Below, piece after piece: positions 1-13,900 of a stretch of DNA of 64,000 nt; within the stretch, counting starts at the first letter, position 1; every line of letters starts with the position of its first letter. The translations under genes were made by a program, and so were the position numbers. Where the stretch lies: contig NW_026999446.1 of assembly GCF_037126465.1 (NCBI RefSeq), positions 186,001 to 250,000 on the forward strand, given 5' to 3'. This stretch comes from Ornithodoros turicata. Lineage: Eukaryota > Arthropoda > Arachnida > Ixodida > Argasidae. Below the pieces are notes generated by a model. The model searched no databases, was not told the DNA's origin, and saw only the letters and a list, made by a program, of their open reading frames with translations.

Positions 1-1734
1 GTATATTTAATAGTAAGGAGAAATTTGTTTCAATACCAGCCGTTATTAATTACTCCGTAAACGTACTCCGCAAATTTTCACACGTCAGTTCCAGAATATC
101 AATCACGCAGTTGTAGACATCTTCCGCCCATCACACATGTTGTTCGCGATTGCAGTTCAACGCGTAATTTCGGATCAATATTTCCGATTAACCGAGTCGA
201 CGTTTACGAATAAACATGCTATGTTGAGATAGGTAATAATACAGAGTTGTCTGTTTCGGAGAAACTCTTACCCGAATCAGCCTCCAACGTAAGACTGCGA
301 GGAGACCATTCTTCCGATGGAGTTCTTGAGACTGGTGGGTAAAAAGTTGTTCAACTGCATTAAGCATGATTCGTCACGAAAAGGAACATGGAAAAGGCAT
401 CGGCAGCGGTTGATTGTCATCAGAACACGGTGATCCTTCCGGATCATCAGAATTTTAAACCTAATTAAAAAGAACGCTATCATATGAGTATAACATATAC
501 GGCAGAGACACAACGTTTGCGATCTCATACATGTACTTCAGACAAAGAACCGGTCACAACAAGTAGACACATGAGATGACAGACGCCTTGGAGGAGGTGT
601 ACATATTGCAGTCTGTACTCTGTTCTGAAGGTAGAATGAGAAGTCATATCTCATCAGAATATCCTGTTGTGTTGTCATCTAGTTTCCTCAACAGTCTCGG
701 GTGACGTAACCTATCAAACGCCCTTTTGAAATCTTCGAAGATAACATCGACATTTGGCGCTTAAAGAGGACAGAAAACTGCTAAAACGCACTATGCGAAA
801 TGATTCACTCGACAGATGCACACATATCACGGAATTCGATTTTGAAAATCGCGAACGCGCGCAGTGGTGGCAATGTCCGCAACTACCCGCCAGAGTCGCT
901 TTGACGTCATTGCGGGGCAGCCCGCTAACTGGTTTGCTTGTTTGGAGATGTGTCGTCTGCTACACAGAGAGAAAAGTGGGAGTAGAAACGAAAAAGAAAC
1001 AGAAAAGTAGGAGAAGCGCCGGCCCCGATTGGAGCGCAATCACGATAACATCGCAATCCTCCTCCTCCACGTTTCGGCCCGCAGAGCGAATCAAACGGGA
1101 ACGCGCGCGTCGACGTTCGGGAGTGTTTTATTCCAAGAAAAATGCTGCGTACAGAGGATTTTTTTGTGTGTGTTAGTTGTCAGGTCAAGTTACGTCCGTT
1201 CGTAATTCGCCAGAAAGAGAAAATCTTTTGGATGGCTTTCTGGGCTCCTTTAACAACAACAACAACTTCATGGAGATAAGATGAATGGGACTTTCATAGC
1301 CGGGGGCGATACTCTATCCTACTGCTGGTGGTGACGAGGGGAATGATATAATGAGCACCGTCACAAAAAAGACTCAAGTCATATGCCGTAGATTTAATCC
1401 GTAGATTTAATATTGACCGTCGTGAAATAGTGAATACTAAAGGTATTAGAACTTACGAAGATTGATTGATTGGTGGGCTTTTTTGGCGCAGCGACAACGA
1501 ACGTCATACTCATATCTTACGAAGAATTAATCGAGGTATTAGATAGTATTAATTAAGGAGTTAGTCGTTAGATTTCGTAAAATGAAATAGTTTCCGAAAA
1601 GACATTTGTGACATGACCAAAAGAGAGTACAGGAAACAGTGCTGACAACGCCGGTGAAGGAATTACTAGTTACTACTAGCAACGATGCTGATCTAGGTGT
1701 GATTACAAATGGAATATAGCTGATTCAAACTCAC
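1..1734 (-). repeat. Array unit 0 (partial, middle deleted)
   Basis: Intron downstream of K11. It follows the common unit order (spacer, TCC-rich tract near 1056, (GTT)n SINE on the minus strand near 1247-1370), then jumps at about 1380 directly to the segment that flanks a Kunitz exon. The relic half-exon and the roughly 2 kb around it are missing. No gene of its own. Confidence 0.75.
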
Positions 1735-1905
1735 CGCTGCAGGTTTGGTTACACTGCTCAAATGTCAGGAAGTTGTTTTCGTTTCCTTGGCAACCACCGT
1801 AAACAAATTGTTTGCAGATTCCTTCCGCGGAGTCGAAATAGTACCTTGGGAAGTAGCCCTTGCAAGGTCCTTCCTTTTTCGGCAGGTTGCAGATAGAGGG
1901 CTTCT
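1735..1905 (-). CDS. Exon 13: Kunitz domain K11 (P1 = Lys), last exon inside the window
   Basis: 171 nt, acceptor AAACAG, donor GTGAGT. Loop KEGPCKGYF, core [13 protein letters not shown] followed by Leu where its sisters have Val, end QCNQTCS. The donor is intact, so the transcript should continue left. The unit sequence at base 1 corresponds to a point about 244 bp upstream of a Kunitz exon in sister units, so the next exon probably ends roughly 245 bp beyond the window edge. Confidence 0.86.
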
Positions 1906-4900
1906 CTGTTTTAGAGATAAGAGAGATAAGACACGTGCTCAAAGGATAACATTAAATTTTTGGTATGTACTCGCAGTTAGAATATAGTGCAATTTTGATA
2001 GAGAGTATTCGTAGAGAGTATCGGTGTTCCGCATATCCAGATGTTGGCACAAACACTTTATTTTAACCTGATGTTAACCTTATGACACAAATATTGGTCG
2101 GCCTTCTACTGCATGAAACCTGCCCAGTATTAGGAAAAAACAACCACAGTCTATTTATTAGTTAGGAGGAATTTATTTCAACAGCAGCCGTTACTATAAT
2201 TACTCCGTAAACGTACTCCGCAAAATTCCACAAGCCGGTTCCAGAATATCAATCACGCAGCTGTAGATATCCTCCGCTCATCACACATGTTGTTCACGAT
2301 TGCAGTTCAACGCGTAATTTCGGATCAATATTTCCGATTAACCGAGTCGACGTTTACGAATAAACATGCTATGTTGAGATAGGTAATGATACAGAGTTGG
2401 CTGTTTCGGAGAAACTCTTACCCGAATCAGACTCCAACGTAAGACTGCGAGGAGACCATTCTTTCGATGGGGTTCCTGAGACTGGTGGGTAAAAAGTTGT
2501 TCGACTGCATTAAGCATGATTCGTCACGAAAAGGAACATGGAAAAGGCATCGGCAGCGGCTCATTGTCATCAGAACACGGTGATCTTACGAGATAATCAG
2601 AATTTTAAACCTAATTAAAAAGAACGCTATCATATGCGTATAAAATATACGGCACAGACACAACGTTTGCGATCTCATACATCAGACAAAGAAGCGGTCA
2701 CAACAAGTAGACACATGAGATGACAGACGCCTTGGAGGAGGTGTACATATTGCAGTCTGTTCTGAAGGTAGAATGAGAAGCCATCTCATCAGAACATCCT
2801 GTTGTGTTATGTCGTCTAGCTTCCTCAACAGTATGTGGTGAAATATCGTTTCAAACGCCCTTTTGAAATCCTTGAAGATAACGTCGAGTTGTAGAGCTTA
2901 AAGAGGACAGAAATCGCTTCAATCACGACCTTTTTTTTTTTTTTTCAAACCAAGCGGTTAACCGGACTGCTAAAACACACCATGCGAAATGATTCACTCG
3001 ACAGATGCATACATATCGCGGAATTCGATTCTACAAATCGCGAACGCGCGCAACGGTGGCAATGCCCGCAACTACCCGCCAGAGTTGCTTTGACGTCATT
3101 GCGGGGCAGCCCGCTAACTGGTTTGCTTGTTTGGAGAAGTGTCGTCTGCTACACAGAGAGAAAAGTGGGAGTAGAAACGAAAGAGAAACAGAAAAGTAGG
3201 AGAAGCGCAGGCTCCGATTGGAGCGCAACCACGATAACATCGCAATCCTCCTCCTCCACGTTTCGGCCTGCAAAGCGAGTCGAACAGGAACGCGCGCGTC
3301 GACGTTCGGGGATGTTTTATTCAAAGAAAAATACTGCGTACAGATGTTTTTTTTTGTGTGTGTGTAAGTTGTCACGCCAAGTTACGTCCGTTGGTAATTT
3401 GCCAGAAACAGAAATTCTTTTGGATGGCTTTCTGGGCTCCTTTAGCAACAATAACAACAACTTTATGGAGATATGATGAATGTGTGTATTGTTGACTCCA
3501 TGAGATGATGAATGGGAGTTTCATCACCAGGGGCGATACTCTATCCTATTGCTGGTGGTGACGAGGGGAATGAAATAATGAGACCCTTTGCAATGACGTT
3601 CCAAGTCTGATGGTGTCCAGAAATGTCAGAAGAGCTTAAAGGCACAGCATTGTTGGGCTGCATCTGGTCAGGGACCAACCAGTTTTGAGAGAAAGTGGGC
3701 TAGAGTCCAGCTGATTGAGAGATCGAGAGAGTGTGGTTCGCGCTTAAAGGGACTATGAAATTTCCCGAACCCCCATACTTTTTTTCGATGGAAACTGTTC
3801 TTCCCGCAGAGAAACTAATATGCCACAAATTTTTCCGGACGAAATCGCTCCACTCTGCGAGGAGCGCGCGCTGGAAATGTCTCTTCCGCGTTCCTCCTCT
3901 CCCGCGCATATTTCCCTGCCGATGGTGTAACTGTACGGACCGCTCTTCGGTTCCCCATTACGTCACCGGTGTTGCACAATGGCAAGTAATGCCGCGAGCT
4001 CGCGCTGTGGCTGCCGCCACTGCCGAAATCTGCCGATCGCGCGAAAGCTGCTGTCATGGAGATTTCCACTCCCGATGAACGCATACGCGGGATCCTACGG
4101 CGCATGCTCCTGGCGGGATTCCTCGGCTCGGCAACACGTCATGATGACGTGTTGCTGAGCCGGCCGTGGTCGCGTCAAGTTACCCGTTGTGTCTCCGCTC
4201 GGCAGCTCGTCACGGAGCGGCGCCAGCTGTCCTAACTTCGCCGCTCCGTTTAAATTCGCTCCCGAGAAATCCGCTCGCGCGACGAAAGTAAAATTTCAGT
4301 TCTAGACTCAGAAAAATGTCTTCTTTCGAACGAAACGAAGAAAAAAATCGTTTCATAGTCCCTTTAATGTTTCAGCAAATATATGAATTGTTTCGAGCGA
4401 TGTTTCAATAAAACGCGCTACGACTGGAAGGTCTGGTGAAACTGAAACACACCTAAACCGAAATGCGAAGAGCAGAAAACAGAGCCCCATGGGCCTCTTT
4501 CACGACGAATGGGGGCACTCCGAACCGTACTCTGAAGTGCCTCCGCAGGTTTTTCCGTACATAGGCACGTATTACCTACACTGCGGCTCTGAAAAATCGT
4601 GCCGCAAGGATTTCCACAAAAGGGATGACGTTCCCCGTACGGCGGTAAGGCAGGGAACATACCGGACACCACCGACTAGTAAGGGCGCTCTACACTAGAT
4701 GAAGACACTTGGCGCTGCGGTCGCCAGACGATGCTTTAGTGCAACAGGCCCATACTATGGCGGTTCCCCCGGAGGAGGACACCGTGACGTCACCCAGCAT
4801 CTCCGTCTGCTACGAAGCCTGCATTCTCCCTTCCCGGATGATGTCAGCACTGTTTTGCTTTCAGTGCCATCAAGGTTCACAGTGGCGAAACGCTCCCTTC

Positions 4901-7900
4901 GTAATAAATTCGTTGGAATAAAATCTACGCAGTTTCGGAACGAGATATTTCGTACACATGTTCATGACATCCCAAAATTTAGGGATATGCCACAACCTTT
5001 GTGGAGATTTTGTTGAGGAGTCCCATTTAAAAGAGACCTCCACGACGTTAGAAGAAAGAAAAGGACACTCAATATAGGCGCCGCACGAAGACGAACGGAA
5101 CCAAGGATAGGATTTCTTATTGCCTAATAATAGAGACGAGACTTTATGACGTCCCTTCAATAGACGACCTTGTGTTTACAAACATGTGACGGCATGAGAA
5201 GACAGGTTCGAGGTTATATTTTGGAGTGGTGGACAAGAAGCGGGAAAAACGCGTCGGTTGATAGGCTGATAAAGCTGATAGTGCCCACCAACATGCTTTG
5301 CGCGGCGGCGCCACGTAATCAGTGACGTCACGGGCTCAAGTCGTCTATACTGGTGGTACCGTAGGACGATGGCTTTATCTAGGTATGGGGATTAATCCAT
5401 AGTGATTGAACTAAACCATTTCTTATTAGTGCAAAGGTCATTGCAGATCTGTAACGTCTCAAAGTTGTTTTGACTTCCATGACAGCCTCCGTAAATGAAT
5501 TCTCCGCGATTCGAGCGGTCATTTCGTGGCAACTATTTTTGCCAGGTCCCGCCTGTTGTTACCAGGTTTGCCAAATCTCGCATGTTCGCGTCGGAGCCTT
5601 ACGAGTGCCAGGAATTTGCGCGCTCTGGCCCGGCCTCGAAGAGACCGGGCAGCAGATTTCCCAACTACATCCGGTGTCTCCACTTTCGCATCGCGAGGGT
5701 GACGAGGGTCCTCATTGGCCCGCAGGCACGTCCAAGTTCACGTGGGTTAGCAGACGACGGAACCGGAAGACGAGCGACCGCGATGCCCCTAGCGTGATTC
5801 CATGCTTCTAAAATGGCTAGATTCCCGACACTCATGTTCTTGTGGCAACTGTCACGTGACTCAGCGGGGGCGCCGACCTAGCAATTTCCTAGTGCTAGGT
5901 CGTGTTGCCATGAAATGGCAGCCCATATTCGCCATTAGTCTACCATTCATAAATTCTATACATAACATAAGGAACTTGTTTCAATACTGGGGATTATATG
6001 AGGACAAAGAAAAAAAAAGACCTCACTGTCTATGCATCGTTGAAAAAGAGGTGCAACTGAAGTACTTTCAAGTAACTATTTTTAATAACCTAGGTAAAAC
6101 TTCGTTCAACTCTTTATAATTGAGGTGAAGGTACAAAGAACCCATAACTGTGGAGTACATTCCATATTGACCGTCGTGAAATAGTGAATACTAAAGGTAT
6201 TAGAACTTACGAAGATTGATTGATTGATTATTGGGATTTTTTTTGGCGCAGCGACAACGAAGGTCATACCTTACGAAGAATTAGTCGAGGTATTCGATAG
6301 TATTAATTAAGGAGTTAGTCGATAGATTTAGTAAAATGAAATAGTTTCCGAAAAGACATTTGTAACATCACCAAAAGAAAGTAGAGGAAACAGTGCTGAC
6401 AACGCCGGTGAAGGAAGTACTAGTTACTACTAGCAACGATGCTGATCTAGGTGTGATTACAAATGGAACATAGCTGATTCAAACTCACCGCTGCAGGTTT
6501 GGTTGCACTGCTCAAATGTCACGAAGTTGTTTGCGTTTGCTTGGCAACCACCGTAAACAAACTGTTTGCAGATTCCTTCCGCGGAGTCGAAATAGTACCT
6601 TGGGAAGTAGCCGTTGCAAGGTCCTTCTTCTTTCGGTAGGTTGCAGATAGAGGGCTTCTCTGTTTTAGAGATAAGAGAGATAAGACACGTGCTCAAAGGA
6701 TAACATTATAGGTTTTGTATGTACTCGCAGTTACAATATAGTGCACTTTTAATAGAGAGTATTCGTAGAGAGTATCGGCGTTCCGCATATCGAGAGGTTG
6801 GCACAAATACTCTATTTTAACCTGATGTTAACCTTATGGTACAAATATTGGTCGGCCTTATACTGCATGAAAGCTGCCCAGTATTAGGAATCAACAGCCA
6901 GAGTATATTTCATGGTAAGGAGGAATTTGTTTCAATACCAGCCGTTATTAATTACTCCGTAAACGTACTCCGCGAAATTCCACAAGCCGGTTCCAGAATA
7001 TCAATCACGCAGTTGCAGACATCTTCCGCTCATCACACATGTTGTTCACGATTGCAGTTCAAGGCGTAATTTCGGATCAATATTTCCGATTAACCGAGTC
7101 GACGTTTACGAATAAACATGCTATGTTGAGATAGGTAATAATACAGAGTTGGCTGTTTTGGAGAAACTCTTACCCGAATCAGACTCCAACGTAAGACTGC
7201 GAGGAGACCATTCTTCTGATGGAGTTCTTGAGACTGGTGGGTAAAAAATTGTTCAACTGCATTAAGCACGATTCGTCACGAAAAGGAACATGGAAAAGGT
7301 ATTGGCAGCTACTGATTGCCTGAACACGGTGATCCTCCAGGATCATCGAAATTTTAAACATCATTGAAAAGAGTTGAGACAGAGAATGGGTCACAACAAG
7401 GAGACACCTGAGATAACAGATGCCTTGGAGGAGGTGTACACATCGCAATCTGTTCTCAAGGTAGAATGAGAAGACATCTCATCAGAATATCCTGTTGTGT
7501 TACGTCGTCTAGTTTCCTCAACCGTATCGGGTGACGTAACCTATCAAACGCCCTTTTGAAATCCTCGAAGATAACGTCGACTTTTGGCGCTTAAGAGGAC
7601 AGAAAACTGCTAAAACGTTCCATGCGAAATGATTCACTCGACAGATGCACGCACATCGCGTAATTCGATTTTGAAAATCGCGAACGCGCGCAGCGGTGGC
7701 AATACCCGCAACTACCCGCCACGGTCGCTTTGACGTCATTGCGGGTAAGCCCGCTAACTGGTTTCCTTGTTTGGAGAAGTGTCGTCTGCTACACAGAGAG
7801 AAAAGCGGGAGTAGGAAAGAAAAAAAAAGTGGGAAAAGCGCAGACCCCGACTGGGAGCGCAGTCTCTCTCTAGTAACCACGATGACATCACAATCATCCT

Positions 7901-10900
7901 CCTCCTCCTCCTCGTTATGACGTGCAGAGCGAGTCGAGCGGGAACGGGGATGTTCGGGGGTGTTTGTTTATTTATTCGACATACTGCCAGCCCCCTGTTG
8001 GGGGCCAAGGCAGGAGAGGGCTACAGTATAGGTGTGTACTCAAACAAACGAAGACAATGAATAACGCATTGATGTCACGACCCGTCCCCCAGTTTAACAA
8101 AGCATTCAACATTTTTAGCATTGACAGCATCGGCGGACAAGCGATTCCATTCGATCAACGGGAAATAACTAAATTCGTAACAGTCGTTACGTGGCAAAAA
8201 ATGTCTGAATTGTAAATTGTGCTCTTTCCTGGTGCGGAAGTCAGATAAAGGTGTAAGGTAATCTGTAGCAGCTATTTTGAGTTTGCCCTTAACTGGCTGA
8301 TAATTTTTTTAACCTGTTCGTTCGTCGTCTGGCTGCTAAGAGAAAGAGAGAGAGAAACTGGAAGGCCTCGGCGAAACCGAAACGCGAGGAGTAGAAAACA
8401 GAGCCCTATGGGCTTCTTGCACGACGTTTGGGGGTACTCAAAACCGTATTCTGATGCGCCTCCGGAAGTTTTTCCGTAAATGGGCATCTATCACCTACAC
8501 TGCGGCTCTGAAAAATCGCGCCGCAAGGATTTCCACAAGAGAGATGACGTTCCCGGTACGACAGTAAGGCAGGGAACATACCGGACACCACCGACTAGTA
8601 GGGGCGCTCTACACAAGAGGAGGACAGATGGCGCTGGGTCGCCAGACGATGCTTTAGTGCAACAGGCCCATACTATGGCGGTTCCCCGGGAGAAGGATAC
8701 CGTGACGTCACCCAGCAATGCCGTCTGCTACGAAGCCTGCATTCTCCCTTCCCGGATGATGTCAGCACTGTTTTGCTTTCAGTGCCATCTAGGTTCACAG
8801 TGGCGAAGCGCTCGCTCCGTAATAAATTCGTTGGAATAAAATCTGCGCAGTTTCGGAACGAGATATTTCGTACCCATGTTCATGACATCTCAAAGTTTAG
8901 GGATATGCCACAACCTTTGTGGAGATTTTGTTGCGGAGTCCCACTAGAAAGGGACCTCCACGACCTTAGAAGAACGAAAAGGACACTCAATATAGGCGCC
9001 ACAGGATGACCAACGGAACAAGGAATGGAATTTCTTATTGCCTCATAATGGAGACGAGGCTTTATGACGTCACTTCAATAGACGACCTTGTGTTTACAAA
9101 CATATGACGGTATGAGAAGACAGGTTCGAGGTTACATATTCAGGTGGTGGTCAACAAGCGGGAAAAACGCGTCGGTTAATAGGCTGATAAACCTGATAGC
9201 GCCCACCAACCCAACATGCTTTGCGCGGAGGGGCTACGTAATCAATGACGTCAGGGGCTCAGGTCGTCTATATTCGTAGTATCGAAGGATCGTGGCTTTA
9301 TCTAGGACTGGGGATTAATCGATAGTGATTGAACTAAACCATTCCTTACTAGAGCAAAGGTTGTTGCAGATCTCGAAGGTCTCAAAGATGTTTTGATTTC
9401 CACGACAGCCTCCGTAGATGAATATCTGCAATTCGAGTGCTCATTTCGTGGCAACATACGAGTGCCAGGAATTTGCCAGCTAGCGCGCTCTGGCCCGGCA
9501 TCGAAGAGACCGGGCAGCGGATTTCCCAACTACATCCGGTGTCTCCACTTTCGCATCGCGAGGGTGACGAGGGCCCTCATTGGCTCGCACGCACGTCCAA
9601 GTTGACGTGGGTTAGGAGACGACGGAACCGGAAGACGAGCGACCGCGACGCCCCTAGCGTGATTCCATGCTTCTAAAACGGCTAGATTCCTGACACTCAT
9701 GTTCGTGTGGCAACGGTCACGTGACTCAGCGGGGGCGCCGACCTAGCGATTTCCTAGTGCTAGGTCGTGTTGCCATGAAATGACAGCCCGAATTCGCCAT
9801 TAGTCTACCGTTCATAAATTCGATACATAACATAAGGTACGTGTTTCAAAACTGGGGATTATATGAGAGGACAAAAAAAAAAACAAAAAAAAAACGCGAC
9901 CTCACTGTCTGTGCATCGTTGAAAAAGAGGTGTAACTGAAGTACTTTTAAGTAACAATTTTTAATAATTTAGGTAAAACTTTCGTTTAACACTATAATTT
10001 AGGTAAAGAGGCATTTTTGATGTACAAAGAACCCATAACTGTGGAGGACATTCCATATATTGACCGTTGTGAAATTGTGAATACTAAAGTTAATAGAACT
10101 TCCGAAGGATTAGTCGAGGTATTTGATAGCATTAATTAGGGTGTTCGTCGTTAGATTTCGTAAAAGGAAATAGTTTTCGAAAAGACATTTGTAACATCAC
10201 CAAAAGAAAGTGGAGGAAACAGTGCTAACAACGCCGGTGAAGGAGTTACTAGTTACTACTAGCAACGATGCTGATCTAGGTGTGATTACAAATGGAATAT
10301 AGCTGATTGCAACTCACCCCTGCAGGTTTGTTTGCACTGCTCAATTGTCTCGAAGTTGTTTTCGTTTCCTTGGCAACCACCGTAAATAAATTGTTTGCAG
10401 ATCCCTTCCGCGGAGTCGAAATAGTACCTTGGGAAGTAGCCCTTGCAAGGTCCTTTGTCTTTCGGCACGCTGCAGGTAGGGGGCTTCTCTGTTGTAAATA
10501 GAGATAAGACACGTGCTCAAAGATACCATTAAATTTTGGTATGTACTCGCAGTTACAATATAGTGCAATTTTGATAGAGAGTATTCGTAGAGTATCGGTG
10601 TTCCGCATATCGAGATGTTGGCACAAATACTTTATTTTAACCTTATGTTAACCTTATGACACAAATATTGGTCGGCCTTATACTGCATGGAAACTGCCCA
10701 GTATTAGGAATCAACAACCACAGTATATTTAATAGTAAGGAGGAATTTGTTTCAATACCAGTCGTTATTAATTACTCCGTAAACGTACTCCGCAAAATTC
10801 CACAAGCCGGTTCCAGAATATCAATCACGCAGCTGTAGATATCCTCCGCTCATCACATATTTTGTTCACGATTGCAGTTCAACGCGTAATTTCGGTTCAA

Positions 10901-13900
10901 TATTTCCTATTAACCGAGTCGACGTATACGAATAAACATGCTATGTTGAGATAGGTAATAATACAGAGTTGGCTGTTTCGGAGAAACTCTTACCCGAATC
11001 AGACTCCAACGTAAGACTGCGAGGAGACCAATCTTCTGATGGAGTCCTTGAGACTGTTGGGTAAAAAGTTGTTCAACTGCATTAAGCATGATTCGTCACG
11101 AAAAGGAACATGGAAAAGGCATAGGCAGCGGCTGATTGTCATCAGAACACGGTGATCCTTCGGGATCATCAGAATTTTAAACCTAATTAAAAAGAACGCT
11201 ATCATATGCCTATAACATATACGGCACAGACACAACGTTTGCGATCTCATACATCAGACAAAGAATCGGTCACAACAAGTAGACACATGAGATGACAGAC
11301 GCCTTGGAGGAGGTGTACATATTGCAGTCTGTTCTGAAAGTAGAATGAGAAGCCATCTCATCAGAACATCCTGTTGTGTTATGTCGTCTAGCTTCCTCAA
11401 CAGTATGTGGTGAAATATCGTTTCAAACGCCCTTTTGAAATCCTTGAAGATAACGTCGAGTTGTAGAGCTTAAAGAGGACAGAAAGCGCTTCAATAACGA
11501 CATTTTTTTTTTTTTCAAACCAAGCGGTTAACCGGACTGCTAAAACGCACCATGCGAAATGATTCACTCGACAGATGCATACATATTGCGGAATTCGGTT
11601 CTACAAATCGCGACCGCGCGCAACGGTGGAAATGCCCGCAACTACCCGCCAGAGTTGCTTTGACGTCATTGCGGGGCAGCCCGCTAACTGGTTTGCTTGT
11701 TTGGAGGAGTGTCGTCTGCTACACAGAGAGAAAAGTGGGAGTAGAAACGAAAGAGAAACAGAAAAGTAGGAGAAGCGCAGGCTCCGATTGGAGCGCAACC
11801 ACGATAACATCGCAATCCTCCTCCTCCACGTTTCGGCCTGCAAAGCGAGTCGAACAGGAACGCGCGCGTCGAATTTCGGGGGTGTTTTATTCAAAGAAAA
11901 ATACTGCGTACAGATGTTTTTTTTTGTGTGTTTGTGTAAGTTGTCACGACAAGCTACGTCCGTTGGTAATTTGCCAGAAACAGAAATTCTTTTGGATGAC
12001 TTTCTGGGCTCCTTTAGCAACAATAACAACAACTTTATGGAGATATGACGAATGTGTGTATTGTTGACTCTATGAGATGATGAATGGGAGTTTCATCACC
12101 GGGGGCGATACTCTATCCTACTGCTGGTGGTGACGAGGGGAATGAAATAATGAGACCCTTTGCAATAACGTTCCAAGTCTGATGGTGTTCAGAAATGTCA
12201 AAAGAGCTTTGAGGACACAGCGTTGTTGGGCTGGATCTGGCCAGGGACCAAGAAGTTTTGAGAGAAAGTGGTCTAGAGTCCAGCTGATTAAGAGACCGAG
12301 AGAGTGTGTTTCGCGCTTAATATTTCAGCAAATATATGAATTGTTTCCACCGATGTTTCAATAAAACGCGCTACGACTGGAAGGTCTGGTGAAACCGAAA
12401 CACACCTAAACCGAAATGCGAAGAGCAGAAAACAGAGCCCCATGGGCCTCTTTCACGAGGTATGAGGGCACTCCGAACCGTATTCTGAAGTGCCTCCGCA
12501 GGATTTTTCCGTACATAGGCATGTATCACCTACACTGCGGCTCTGAAAAATCGTGCCGCAAGGATTTCCACAAAAGGGATGACGTTCCCCGTACGGCGGT
12601 AAGGCAGGGAACATACCGGACACGACCGACTAGTAAGGGCGCTCTACACTAGAGAACGACAGTTGGCGCTGCGGTCGCCAGACGATACTTTAGTGCAACA
12701 GGCCCATACTATGGCGGTTCCCCCGGAAGAGGACACCGTGACGTCACCCAGCATCTCCGTCTGCTACGAAGCCTGCATTCTCCCTTCCCGGATGATGTCA
12801 GCACTGTTTTGCTTTCAGAGCCATCCCGGTTCACAGTGGCGAAGCGCTCGCTCCGTAATAAATTCGTTGGAATAAAATCTGCGCAGTTTCGGAACGATAT
12901 ATTTCGTACCCATGTTCATGACATCCCAAAATTTAGGGATATGCCACAACCTTTGTGGAGATTTTGTTGAGGAGTCCCATTTAAAAGAGATATCCACGAC
13001 GTTAGAAGAACGAAAAGGACACTCAATATAGGCGCCGCACGAAGACGAACGGAACCAAGGATAGGATTTCTTATTGCCTAATAATAGAGACGAGACTTTA
13101 TCACGTCCCTTCAATAGACGACCTTGTGTTTACAAACATGTGACGGCATGAGAAGACAGGTTCGAGGTTATATTTTGGAGTGGTGGACTGGACAAGAAGC
13201 GGGAAAAACGCGTCGGTTGATAGGCTGATAAAGCTGATAGTGCCCACCAACATGCTTTGCGCGGCGGCGCCACGTAATCAGTGACGTCACGGGCTCAAGT
13301 CGTCTATACTGGTGGTACCGTAGGACGATGGCTTTATATAGGTATGGGGATTAATCCATAGTGATTGAACTAAACCATTTCTTATTAGTGCAAAGGTCGT
13401 TGCAAATCTCGAACGTCTCAAAGATGTTTTGATTTCCGTGACAGCCTCCGTAGATGAATTATCTCATATGAGAATGAGTTATCTCAATTATCCGTAGTAT
13501 GAGGGCCATCATTGGCCCACACACACACCAAGTTCACGTGGGTTAGGAGACGACGAAACCGGAAGACGAGCGACCGCGATGCCCCTAGCGTGATTCCATG
13601 CTTCTAAAACGGCTAGATTCCTGACACTCATGTTCGTCTCGCAACGGTCACGTGACTCAGCGGAGGTGCCGACCTAGCAATTTCCTAGTGCTAGGTCGTG
13701 TTGCCATGAAATGACAGCCCGAATTCGCCATTAGTCTACCATTCATAAATTCCATACGTAACGTAAGCAACTTGTTTCAAAACTGGAGATTATATGAGAG
13801 GACAAAAAAAAAGAAAAAAAAAAAGAAAAGCAACCTCACTGTCTATGCATCGTTGAAAAAGAGGTGCAACTGAAGTACTTTTAAGTAAGTATTTTTGTTA

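Larger units (their letters stand above)
1735..6488 (-). repeat. Array unit 1 (K11 plus upstream intron), carries TTAA MITE
   Basis: 4754 bp. Matches unit 4 (14314-19329) in order and sequence. The length difference of 262 bp is largely explained by the MITE present only here (about 620 bp) and a hAT insertion present only in unit 4 (about 975 bp). The spacer at 2980-3480 is especially close to that of unit 3. Confidence 0.8.
6489..10317 (-). repeat. Array unit 2 (K10 plus upstream intron)
   Basis: 3829 bp; aligns with unit 5 with an offset of 12841 to 12835 bp, only about 6 bp net change. Contains a block at about 7970-8300 (starting TATTCGACATACTGCCAGCC) found only in units 2 and 5, probably an old retroelement tail present before the three-unit duplication. 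Confidence 0.82.

Noticed and set aside
277..528. Recurrent minus-strand frame of 60-97 codons (277-528, 7179-7448, 10999-11250, 14973-15266, 20020-20289)
   Set aside because: Lengths and ends differ from unit to unit, with no signal peptide, splice pattern or family match; treated as intron repeat.
2982..12067. Repeated open frames of 60-171 codons in each array unit (e.g. 754-1176, 2982-3476, 11552-12067, 25220-25810)
   Set aside because: They recur because the DNA is duplicated. Several frames on both strands are equally open, indels shift them between units, and none resembles a known protein.
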